From contig JAPLWC010000012.1 in NCBI GenBank assembly GCA_026396845.1, positions 1 through 7,045 on the forward strand: a stretch of DNA of 7,045 nt, written 5' to 3'. The notes beneath the pieces were generated by a model that was given only the letters and a program-made list of their open reading frames with translations, did no database searches and had not been told where the DNA came from. Shown here one piece after another: positions 1 to 5,503 of the stretch (position 1 is the first letter of the stretch; each line of letters begins with the position of its first letter). Source of the stretch: Candidatus Gottesmanbacteria bacterium (GTDB lineage: Bacteria > Patescibacteriota > Microgenomatia > UBA10105 > UBA927). A program made the position numbers and the translations under genes.

Positions 1-594
1 ACATTTACGAAGGTGCTGTCCATCCCCATTCTTTTGTTCGTGGTATTGGCTCTGCGATCGCACAAAACCCGTCAAAGCGCGCGCGTATTTGCGGCTCAGA
101 TATTTTTTCCGCTTCTTGTTGTCATCGGCATTTCCTTCATTAAACCGCTCTACGTGAACCGGTATGTCATCCCCGTCTCCATTGCGGAGGTTTTCATTAT
201 TGCCCTGGGAATCCAGGCAATACAAAATACCAACATACAAAAAATTGCAGGGGTCCTCTGGTTACTTTTTATCTTAGGATTTAATATCTGGTATCCGGAC
301 AAACACGCGAAATTGGATATCCGCGCTACACTCACTCAAATCAACATGATCAAATCCCCGACGGACGTGGTCATAGCGGATAACCCACTTATTTTTTTTG
401 AAACGATCTATTACAGCACTGATCGGGCAGAGGTATATCTTTACAATCCAGATCGTAATCCGTTTCCGTGGTACGTCGGGGGTCCGCTCGTGTCGCCGTC
501 ACAAATGGCTACCGACTATCCTCCCTATCCGATCCGTGCATTTATGGTGCACACCAACGCAACATTTGATGTTGTCTTCCGGACAACGCTATGA
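1..594 (+). CDS. GT39/PMT-type membrane glycosyltransferase, C-terminal part (5' end outside window)
   Basis: The reading frame is open from the first base, so this is the 3' end of a longer gene (at least 197 codons here). The visible protein has about four hydrophobic helices in its first 95 residues, including one containing NRYVIPV, followed by a soluble tail of about 100 residues with KSPTDVVIADNP and Tyr-rich stretches. A run of membrane helices with an R-Y-x-x-P element and then an extracytoplasmic C-terminal domain is typical of dolichyl/polyprenyl-phosphate-sugar-dependent transferases (PMT_2, ArnT-like, GT39). These move a sugar from a lipid carrier to an acceptor outside the membrane. 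The catalytic N-terminal loop with its acidic residues lies outside the window, so the family call rests on the C-terminal architecture only. The stop TGA overlaps the next start (ATGA), which suggests translational coupling. The downstream lipid-linked sugar genes fit this role. Confidence 0.62.
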   Translation, partial: TFTKVLSIPILLFVVLALRSHKTRQSARVFAAQIFFPLLVVIGISFIKPLYVNRYVIPVSIAEVFIIALGIQAIQNTNIQKIAGVLWLLFILGFNIWYPDKHAKLDIRATLTQINMIKSPTDVVIADNPLIFFETIYYSTDRAEVYLYNPDRNPFPWYVGGPLVSPSQMATDYPPYPIRAFMVHTNATFDVVFRTTL

Positions 595-983
595 ACATAT
601 TTCCTCACATACCCCCCGAAACCCGTCGGGTAACCGCCACGTGGAACGTTATAAAAAAGAACTGGTTTATCGGGGTTGTACATAAATTTGTCATCGCTCT
701 TTTTATTCTTTCCGTCGGGCTCCTGGTATGGCGCTTTCCGGTACTCCCTCCAGGAGTCCCAATATGGTTCTCACGCCCCTGGGGGGAAGACCGGCTGGCT
801 TCCCCGTATTGGTTACTTCTCCTGCCGGCATCAAGCATCGTGTGGTATGGGATAGACCTCCTTATAGGTATTTACGTAACTGCGGAATACCTAATATTCA
901 CGCAGATGCTGTTTTTATCATCACTTATTGTTAGTCTTCTTTCATTCATAACGCTTATTAAAATTTTGTTTCTTGTAACCTAA
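591..983 (+). CDS. small three-helix membrane protein, function unknown
   Basis: This 130-residue protein starts at the ATG of an ATGA overlap with the preceding transferase gene and ends 5 bases before the next gene, so it sits inside the operon. It has a short polar, basic N-terminus (about residues 1-25), then predicted membrane helices at about 28-49, 73-96 and 102-128. The loop between helices 1 and 2 carries LPPGVPIWFSRPWGEDRLASP, which runs straight into helix 2. This loop faintly recalls the DUF1648/SdpI pattern (LPxxVPIHxxxxGExDxxGSK followed by LLLP), but I cannot confirm that and claim no function. Small membrane proteins with a similar PWGE loop occur, to my recollection, beside envelope genes in Patescibacteria. 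Its placement suggests an accessory role in glycan transfer, which is inference only. Confidence 0.72.
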   Translation: MNIFPHIPPETRRVTATWNVIKKNWFIGVVHKFVIALFILSVGLLVWRFPVLPPGVPIWFSRPWGEDRLASPYWLLLLPASSIVWYGIDLLIGIYVTAEYLIFTQMLFLSSLIVSLLSFITLIKILFLVT

Positions 984-988
984 ACACC

Positions 989-2071
989 ATGAACATCATC
1001 ATGCCGTTTGTTATTGCAATGCTGACTACGCTTTTTGTAACCCCGTTCGTCACTGGGCTGGCACGTTCACTTCGACTCGTGGATAATCCCAAAACACGGT
1101 ATCATCCGGCCCACACCCACAAAGGAATCATCCCGCGCGCCGGAGGACTGGCAATTCTCATCGGACTGGTCGTCGCGGTATTCCTCTACATCCCGATGAC
1201 AAAGCTTTATACCGGCATGCTGATTGCGTCAATACTGTTGGTTATTGTAGGACTCTTAGATGATTACCAAGACGTCAATCCATATATCCGATTAACCACC
1301 AATGCCATCGCCGCTCTTATTATGGTGGGAGCAGGAGCCGGCATCCCGTATATCACCAATCCATTAACCGGCGGAATCATCCATTTAGACACCTTACGTG
1401 TGACGTTTTCATTTTTCGGCACGCATTCGATTCTGGTTTGGTCGGACCTGTTAGCGTTCATCTGGATTTTATGGACCATGAATATCGTCGGCTGGTCTGC
1501 AGGAGTCGATGGACAAATGCCCGGATTTGTTGCTATTGCCGCCCTCACTCTGGGATTATTATCCCTGCGGTTTACCATGAAAGACCCCAGCCAGGAAGCC
1601 ATTACCGTCCTGGCATTTATCGTAACCGGAACATTTGCCGGATTTATTCCGTGGAACTTTTATCCCCAAAAAATTATGCCGGGGTACGGCGGAAAAACGC
1701 TTGCCGGGTTTTTACTGGCGCTGTTGGGCATTCTTTCCTACGGTAAATTAGGAACGGCGCTGCTGGTCCTCGGCGTGCCGACGATTGATGCCGCGTACAC
1801 CCTCCTTCGCCGTATCGGCACGAAAAAATCTCCGGTCTCAGCTGACCGCGGACACCTCCATCACCAGCTCCTGAATATCGGGTGGGGAAAACGCCGAATC
1901 GCCTTGTTTTACTGTGGGGTGTCGGCTATACTTGGGGTGATTGCACTCACGGTCACAAGCCAACAAAAAGTGTTTGCACTACTGTTGCTTGCTGCCGGGA
2001 TAGGAGCATTCCTGATATGGGTACAATTCTTTACGCAATTTTCCGAGCCGCAAGACCCAGACAATGGGTAA
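989..2071 (+). CDS. WecA/TagO/MraY-like polyprenyl-phosphate sugar-1-phosphate transferase homologue, altered active site
   Basis: This is a 360-residue polytopic membrane protein of glycosyltransferase family 4. Members transfer a sugar-1-phosphate (GlcNAc-1-P or MurNAc-pentapeptide-P) from a UDP-sugar onto undecaprenyl phosphate at the cytoplasmic face. Family marks are DNPKTRYHP with PRAGGLAI (residues 32-56), the Mg-binding aspartate pair LLDDY (D91, D92), and the HLHH motif (289-292) in GHLHHQLL. Two normally invariant motifs are changed. The NxxNxxDGxDGL motif reads NIVGWSAGVDGQ (165-176), losing the second Asn and the first Asp. The GDxGS motif reads GYGGK (232-236), with Tyr where the catalytic Asp belongs. 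The length is normal and there is no frameshift. I see no clear Shine-Dalgarno before ATG 989. The last 55 bases overlap the next gene. The substrate and even the activity are open. It may be a lineage-specific variant using different residues. Confidence 0.85.
   Translation: MNIIMPFVIAMLTTLFVTPFVTGLARSLRLVDNPKTRYHPAHTHKGIIPRAGGLAILIGLVVAVFLYIPMTKLYTGMLIASILLVIVGLLDDYQDVNPYIRLTTNAIAALIMVGAGAGIPYITNPLTGGIIHLDTLRVTFSFFGTHSILVWSDLLAFIWILWTMNIVGWSAGVDGQMPGFVAIAALTLGLLSLRFTMKDPSQEAITVLAFIVTGTFAGFIPWNFYPQKIMPGYGGKTLAGFLLALLGILSYGKLGTALLVLGVPTIDAAYTLLRRIGTKKSPVSADRGHLHHQLLNIGWGKRRIALFYCGVSAILGVIALTVTSQQKVFALLLLAAGIGAFLIWVQFFTQFSEPQDPDNG
2002..2006 (+). promoter_or_regulatory. ribosome binding site deciding the DPPR synthase start
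   Basis: AGGAG lies 10 bases before ATG 2017, inside the 3' end of the preceding transferase gene. It favours ATG 2017 over the upstream in-frame ATG 1882, which would add 45 Cys- and Trp-rich residues unlike the UbiA family. Confidence 0.6.
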
Positions 2072-2955
2072 AAAACCTCGCGCTTTTTACGACGATTCTG
2101 TTTACCGGACATTTTTTTGAAACACGCGCGTTCAACTCAACCATAATCGCTTTTATCGCGTTCTGTTTATTATCCTCTTCCAACTATATATTTAATGACA
2201 TATTGGACGCGCCGCACGACCGCAAACATCCGTTCAAAAAATTCCGTCCGATCGCAAGCGGCAAACTCCCCATCCCGATTGCAGCTTGTGTTTCTGTTAT
2301 TTTCGGTGTCGCAGGACTGATGATTAGCCATACGGTTTCTAATTCATTTTTTATCATATCCATCGCATTTGCACTCGTACAGTATTCTTATACCCTATTC
2401 CTCAAACGCATCAGCGTCGTCGATATCCTGACGATTACCACCGCATATTTTCTTCGCGTCTATGCTGGAGAGGCAGCGACCGGCTATCACATATCGATAT
2501 GGCTGGCGCTTGCCGCATTGTCGCTGGCCCTCTTTTTGGCTATCGGAAAACGGCGGGCGGAACTCACGTTGTTGCAAAAATACGACGGCGTCGTACCCCG
2601 TGACACCCGCGAGACGCTGTCTCACTACTCGGAAAAACTTCTGGACACGTATACCGCGATGTTTGCCAACAGCACGTTTATTACGTACGCGTTCTACACG
2701 TTTCTGGAGCGGCCGGCAAACCAGGGTATTTTCTTCAAAAACTATAATGACTTTACCCTTGATATTTCCGGCAGGAAGTGGCTCATGATCTCCGTACCCT
2801 TTGTTCTCTTCGGCATTATGCGATATATGCAGCTCATTTATGAAGGAAAGGGAGAGTCGCCGGAGAAAATACTTATGTCCGATCTGCCGCTTCTGACAAC
2901 CGTCATTCTATGGATCCTTTCCATCTTCGCCGTGGTGTACGGGATAGGGGGGTAA
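2017..2955 (+). CDS. decaprenyl-phosphate phosphoribosyltransferase (UbiA family)
   Basis: This 312-residue UbiA-fold membrane protein matches 5-phosphoribose-1-diphosphate:decaprenyl-phosphate phosphoribosyltransferase (EC 2.4.2.45, like mycobacterial Rv3806c). The enzyme attaches phosphoribose from PRPP to polyprenyl phosphate, the first step towards decaprenyl-phospho-arabinose or -ribose. Visible marks are RPRQWVKNLALF near the N-terminus (13-24), the first Asp-rich motif NDxxDxxxD (N60, D61, D64, D68) followed by HPFKKFRPIASG, the second conserved segment KRxxxVDIL with YFLRVYAG (130-151), and GKRRAEL (177-183). These motifs separate DPPR synthases from UbiA and MenA quinone enzymes. Start ATG 2017 is chosen from the AGGAG 10 bases upstream and from family alignment. 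It overlaps the preceding gene by 55 bases, which suggests coupled expression. The DprE1 and DprE2 partners needed for epimerisation to arabinose are not in this window. Confidence 0.88.
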   Translation: MGTILYAIFRAARPRQWVKNLALFTTILFTGHFFETRAFNSTIIAFIAFCLLSSSNYIFNDILDAPHDRKHPFKKFRPIASGKLPIPIAACVSVIFGVAGLMISHTVSNSFFIISIAFALVQYSYTLFLKRISVVDILTITTAYFLRVYAGEAATGYHISIWLALAALSLALFLAIGKRRAELTLLQKYDGVVPRDTRETLSHYSEKLLDTYTAMFANSTFITYAFYTFLERPANQGIFFKNYNDFTLDISGRKWLMISVPFVLFGIMRYMQLIYEGKGESPEKILMSDLPLLTTVILWILSIFAVVYGIGG

Positions 2956-3852
2956 TTATTCCACTTTATCTACATACGTCCCCGACACCCAGCCGGTATT
3001 GGTTGCGTCGTAACGGATTTGGTACCAATTTGTAGCGCTTACTATTTGTGTATCTAAAATAGTAAACTTGTCTCCCGGATTAACCCGTGCTGATTCCGTT
3101 GCGTTGGTTCCCGGTTCCATACGTACCCGCAAAAATCCGGTCGGCGTATCTTTGACGACCAGATACGGTTTCTCCGGATTTATTTGCGCAGAAGATGTCG
3201 CTGTTTTGGGAGTCGGGGTCACTTTGCCGGACGGTGCCAATGTCGGAGTCGGGCTGGCCTCCGGAATCTGCTCACCGGAGGAAAGTCCCAACTTCATCGT
3301 TGCGATAAGCCTGTATCCCGGCGTGGTGCGTATCTTAAGCGTCCGGGTGAGAAACCCGACACTGGTTACCGTTACCGTGTGATCAGCCGGTGTAATGTTG
3401 GAAATGGAAATCGGCGTCACGCCGCGCGTTACATCGTCAACCAAAACACTTGCGCCATCCGGATTTGTCGTCACGGACAACTCGGATTGCTTACTGGATA
3501 TTTTTTCAAGCCATAATACGTCAACGGCGCTTGATAGCTCCGACTCAGTTAAATCTGCGTTTACGTAGGTGAGTAGCCCCTGACCGATCACTATTTGTCC
3601 CTCCCACGAAGCAAATTGGGTTGTTGCGGAATCGGGAACGAGTTTGATGGTATAGCTGCCGGCATTGATTTTTTCAGACGGAAACGGGGTACGGCCGATA
3701 TTTTTATTGTCTAAGAAGATGGCGGCTCCCGGATTGCTGTTTACGCGGAGTTCTCCCTGTTTCGGACCCCGGTTGGTGAGAAGTTTAACAACCAAGGCAA
3801 CCGCGCCAACAAGCCCGACCAAGACAAGGATAAACACGATTTTACGCTTCAT
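2956..3852 (-). CDS. membrane-anchored protein with two PEGA domains and an SH3b domain
   Basis: This is a 298-residue envelope protein. The N-terminus is MKRK followed by a single hydrophobic helix (about 4-25) with no lipobox Cys, so it is most likely an uncleaved membrane anchor or a signal peptide. Two PEGA-type beta repeats follow: about 33-103 (GELRVNSNPGAAIFLDNKNIG, then TPF and AGSYTIKL) and about 123-187 (SELSVTTNPDGASVLVDD, then TPI and ADHTVTV). A Pro/Thr/Ser-rich linker (196-222) leads to a C-terminal bacterial SH3-like domain (229-297) with FLRVRMEPG, NPGDKFTIL, WYQIRY and GWVSGTYV. PEGA domains are found in surface proteins and SH3b domains often bind peptidoglycan or peptides, so a cell-wall-associated role is inferred. 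ATG 3852 is preferred over the in-frame upstream start at 3909, which would put 19 non-signal residues before the anchor and would lie upstream of the predicted promoter. Its stop codon directly abuts that of the convergent gene. Confidence 0.85.
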   Translation of the reverse strand: MKRKIVFILVLVGLVGAVALVVKLLTNRGPKQGELRVNSNPGAAIFLDNKNIGRTPFPSEKINAGSYTIKLVPDSATTQFASWEGQIVIGQGLLTYVNADLTESELSSAVDVLWLEKISSKQSELSVTTNPDGASVLVDDVTRGVTPISISNITPADHTVTVTSVGFLTRTLKIRTTPGYRLIATMKLGLSSGEQIPEASPTPTLAPSGKVTPTPKTATSSAQINPEKPYLVVKDTPTGFLRVRMEPGTNATESARVNPGDKFTILDTQIVSATNWYQIRYDATNTGWVSGTYVDKVE

Positions 3853-3861
3853 TGCCTTACG

Positions 3862-3891
3862 ATCATAGCACACCGGTGCAATTTTGGGCAA
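3862..3891 (-). promoter_or_regulatory. predicted promoter of the PEGA-SH3 gene (extended -10)
   Basis: On the minus strand, TTGCCC (3891-3886) and TATGAT (3867-3862) are separated by 18 bases, and a TG dinucleotide one base upstream of TATGAT gives an extended -10. Transcription would start about 3854-3857, only a few bases before ATG 3852, implying a nearly leaderless message. An 8-base palindrome CACCGGTG (3871-3878) lies in the spacer and could bind a regulator. Confidence 0.5.
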
Positions 3892-3923
3892 CCAATAAGC
3901 TTCTTCCAACTCACAGAGTTATG

Positions 3924-4472
3924 CTATAGCCGAACGTATAACGGGATAGTGGGGTATCCTTTTTTGAATCCAAACGATTCAAATAATGAGATGGCGCAGT
4001 TATTTTTTGCATTGGCGGACAATGTGATCTCTTTCACTCCTTTTTTCCGGAGTTCTTCCATCATCTGACCCACTAATTTCGTTGCAACTCCATTACCACG
4101 GTAGTCTTTTTCGATAAACAGACCAGTGCAGTAAGCAAAATCCCGGATCGTATGGGCCACACACATGCCGATTAGCCTATCTCCTGCCTTAGCGACCAAC
4201 AAGACATCATGTTGGGGATCGGCAAGCCAACGCCGAAGCGATGCGCGGCTGTACCATTTGCAGGATTTGCTGTTCCAAAGCTCCCAATGGTTCTCTCCCC
4301 ATGCCCACATGGTCGGGATATCTTTCTTCGTTGCGCGAACTATATGAATGTCTAATGGATGTTTTGTGTGTGCCGTAGAATCACCTTCTCCGTAGCCTGT
4401 CGCATACCGGACGCCTTCGATAATACCACAAAAAGGGCTGGGTTCAAAGACTGGAGTATTTATACGCTCCAA
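3924..4472 (-). CDS. GNAT-family N-acetyltransferase
   Basis: This is a GNAT-fold acetyltransferase of up to 182 residues, presumed to transfer acetyl from acetyl-CoA to an amine on an unknown substrate. The fold begins at about residue 41 with DIHIVRATKKDI. Motif A, the CoA pyrophosphate loop, is visible at 118-135 as LFIEKDYRGNGVATKLV, with the R-G-x-G-x-A signature at R125-A130. Motif B is at 154-173 (NAKNNCAISLFESFGFKKGY), the usual helix ending in E/S-x-GF. The start is uncertain. The frame opens with TTG 4472 just after an in-frame TGA, and the only internal ATG (residue 55) would delete the first strand. A strong AGGAGG at 4500-4505 sits 27 bases before this TTG and points at no in-frame start codon. 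The first 40 residues therefore may be mis-framed or non-native. It has its own upstream promoter region with a palindrome. The substrate cannot be told from sequence. Confidence 0.8.
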   Translation of the reverse strand: MERINTPVFEPSPFCGIIEGVRYATGYGEGDSTAHTKHPLDIHIVRATKKDIPTMWAWGENHWELWNSKSCKWYSRASLRRWLADPQHDVLLVAKAGDRLIGMCVAHTIRDFAYCTGLFIEKDYRGNGVATKLVGQMMEELRKKGVKEITLSANAKNNCAISLFESFGFKKGYPTIPLYVRL

Positions 4473-4499
4473 ACGCTTGTCTCACGATATACCGCGTAT

Positions 4500-4505
4500 C
4501 CTCCT
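4500..4505 (-). promoter_or_regulatory. strong Shine-Dalgarno AGGAGG without a matching start codon
   Basis: A full AGGAGG on the minus strand lies downstream of the predicted GNAT promoter. No ATG, GTG or TTG lies 5-10 bases after it. The nearest start is a GTG at 4485 (14-base spacer) opening a 13-codon frame that ends in TGA, out of frame with the acetyltransferase. It could serve a leader peptide, or mark a start lost to mutation or sequence error. Confidence 0.4.
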
Positions 4506-4527
4506 GCAAATCTACACAATCTCTTCT

Positions 4528-4548
4528 ATCATATTAACGTGTTAATAT
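4528..4548 (-). promoter_or_regulatory. predicted GNAT promoter with overlapping operator-like palindrome
   Basis: ATATTAACGTGTTAATAT (4531-4548) is a perfect inverted repeat with 8-base arms and a 2-base centre. On the minus strand it overlaps a -10-like TATGAT (4533-4528), so the palindrome covers the end of the -10 and the spacer upstream. That is where repressors commonly bind. I see no good -35 box. Transcription would start near 4521, shortly before the AGGAGG at 4505-4500. Confidence 0.45.
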
Positions 4549-4568
4549 ATTAATACACTAATATAGTG
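4542..4568. repeat. further overlapping AT-rich palindromes
   Basis: Next to the 18-base palindrome are TTAATATATTAA (4542-4553, perfect and sharing bases with it) and CACTAATATAGTG (4556-4568, 5-base arms and 3-base centre). Together they make a dense symmetric AT-rich cluster in the 121-base gap between two same-strand genes. They lack a GC stem and T-tract, so they do not look like an intrinsic terminator. Protein binding or easy melting are possible roles. Confidence 0.4.
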
Positions 4569-4593
4569 ATACTGCACAGCTACGGAAACGTAC

Positions 4594-5001
4594 CTAATTT
4601 TTGACTTTACTTCCCTGAAGTACCGGAGCCATGGAGATAACGACTTCCTTTGTTCCTATTTTCTTGTCGCCGTCAAAACAGTCGATGGTCAACACTCCCT
4701 GCTCGGTAATCGGCAGATTGTTGAGTGTCGCAATCACATTAAAATGCCCCTCGTTGTTTGTTTTTATATTTATCGGAATGTCGTTAATTTTCTTTCCTGA
4801 AGGGGCAGTCGTGACTAATTTCAGTTTATGATCCGTTCCGGGCTCCCCTTTTGCAACGACGACAAAACACATGCTCGGATGGTTTACCGGAAGACTCCGA
4901 ACAAATATCCTGTCGAAGACACCGATAATCGACAACTTGCCGTCCTGCGCAGTCATCGCATAATCGCACGTCTCAAACCTGTTTAATTTTAAATCTTTCA
5001 T
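4594..5001 (-). CDS. DUF6941-like protein, function unknown
   Basis: This 135-residue soluble protein has no signal peptide or membrane helix. It opens with CDYAMTAQDGKLSIIGVFDRIF (split here as CDYAMTAQDGK, residues 12-22, and LSIIGVFDRIF, 23-33). That resembles the start of DUF6941 proteins, in which a cytosolic beta-rich domain begins with a CDYA element, then DGKL and IGxFDxI. It continues with alternating beta-like strands, HPSMCFVVVAK and HKLKLVTTAPSGKKI, and ends in a Lys-rich tail. The family assignment is from memory of the pattern, and no biochemical function is known to me for it. The start ATG 5001 is well supported by GGAGG six bases upstream. The first 29 bases overlap the end of the AT-rich split gene. 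It appears to have its own promoter, and the gap after it carries no obvious intrinsic terminator. Confidence 0.75.
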   Translation of the reverse strand: MKDLKLNRFETCDYAMTAQDGKLSIIGVFDRIFVRSLPVNHPSMCFVVVAKGEPGTDHKLKLVTTAPSGKKINDIPINIKTNNEGHFNVIATLNNLPITEQGVLTIDCFDGDKKIGTKEVVISMAPVLQGSKVKN

Positions 5002-5007
5002 ATCTCC

Positions 5008-5024
5008 CCTCCCTCATTGTACCA
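5008..5024 (-). promoter_or_regulatory. predicted promoter and Shine-Dalgarno of the DUF6941-like gene
   Basis: On the minus strand a TG one base before TACAAT (5021-5016) forms an extended -10 without a convincing -35. GGAGG (5012-5008) follows, six bases before ATG 5001. A transcript starting at the usual distance, about 5009, would begin within the Shine-Dalgarno. So either the true start site is slightly upstream or the leader is extremely short. The site lies inside the 3' end of the AT-rich split gene. Confidence 0.4.
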
Positions 5025-5280
5025 AACATTCCGCTAATATTTGTATCCCTATATGAAACCCATTTTTGGAAAAATATATTATATTTATTCTTAAAATTAA
5101 CATTCAGTTCTTTATCAAACAGACTATTAAAGACAACCATAAATTCAAAAAATGAGTGGATCGTAAAAAGTAAGTTACGCTTTATCCACTTTATATCGTT
5201 CAAGTCACAATATACAAATTCAAACTTATTTGGTGCTTTTTGAGAAACAAAATGAATTGTTGAACCGATATTTACGTGGC

Positions 5281-5457
5281 TTATTTTTCTCTTGGTATTT
5301 TTTTATCAAAGGAACGAAAAAATATTTTATATAAAGATACCAACTCTTCAAGCAAATTAAATTCTGATGGAAAAACCCCTTTTGATTCAATAAAATTTGT
5401 ATAATCAGTCTTTGATATATTAGCGAGGGTAAGATCTTCTAACGGTATAGTTTTCAT
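5281..5457 (-). CDS. short 58-residue product of the first frame of the split gene
   Basis: ATG 5457 opens MKTIPLEDLTLANISKTDY and continues to TAA 5281-5283. It is mildly acidic at first and ends with a basic tail (FDKKIPREK). On its own this is a plausible small hypothetical protein. Because the coding-like pattern continues in the next frame, it is more likely the N-terminal third of the longer gene. No well-placed Shine-Dalgarno is present. The nearest purine-rich run (GAGGGG) is the right arm of the groEL terminator, about 13 bases upstream. Confidence 0.42.
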   Translation of the reverse strand: MKTIPLEDLTLANISKTDYTNFIESKGVFPSEFNLLEELVSLYKIFFRSFDKKIPREK

Positions 5458-5464
5458 AATCTAT

Positions 5465-5491
5465 AAAAATCCCCTCTTTCGAGGGGATTTT
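5465..5491 (-). terminator. intrinsic terminator after groEL
   Basis: AAAATCCCCTC (5466-5476) and GAGGGGATTTT (5481-5491) pair perfectly over 11 bases around a 4-base loop, which reads GAAA on the minus strand. A T5 run ending at 5465 closes it. It begins 12 bases after the groEL stop at 5504. Its symmetry means it may also stop transcription arriving on the + strand, though the T-tract there is short. Confidence 0.88.
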
Positions 5492-5503
5492 GAGTTTATA
5501 ATC

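Larger units (their letters stand above)
4973..5457 (-). pseudogene. AT-rich gene of unknown function split by a one-base frame change
   Basis: Two minus-strand frames form what reads as one gene. Frame 1 runs from ATG 5457 to TAA 5281. Frame 2 is open from 5302 to TGA 4973 but has no ATG or GTG before a TTG at 5203, far inside the open stretch. Adding one A to the A7 run at 5298-5304, or to the A5 run at 5284-5288, joins them into one 161-residue protein. It is rich in Phe, Asn, Lys and Ile, with segments such as TIHFVSQKAPNKFEFVYCD and LLFTIHSFFEFMVVFNSLFD. I recognise no family. Hand-counted GC for 5041-5460 is about 26%, against roughly 42-57% in the flanking stretches sampled, suggesting acquisition by transfer. 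The 3' end overlaps the next gene by 29 bases. It may be a pseudogene, a sequencing indel in a homopolymer, or a gene rescued by slippage. Confidence 0.5.

Noticed and set aside
398..934. Overlapping + and - frames inside the first two genes (398-685, 605-838, 728-934)
   Set aside because: Shadow frames without RBS or domain features; the ATGA-linked frames have clear membrane-protein character.
1882..2016. N-terminal extension of the phosphoribosyltransferase to ATG 1882
   Set aside because: The 45 added residues are an out-of-frame reading of the preceding gene and lie upstream of the AGGAG that serves ATG 2017.
3853..3909. N-terminal extension of the PEGA-SH3 protein to 3909
   Set aside because: It would place 19 polar residues before a typical MKRK-plus-hydrophobic start and would sit over the predicted promoter.
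4528..4590. AT palindromes or the small TACG-TTTC-CGTA hairpin as terminator of the DUF6941-like gene
   Set aside because: The stems are only 4-8 bases, mostly A/T or without a following T-run, and the position fits an operator better.
5041..5460. AT-rich stretch as CRISPR leader, replication origin or integration site
   Set aside because: No direct repeats, DnaA-box clusters or tRNA gene were seen, and the minus strand reads as protein-coding.
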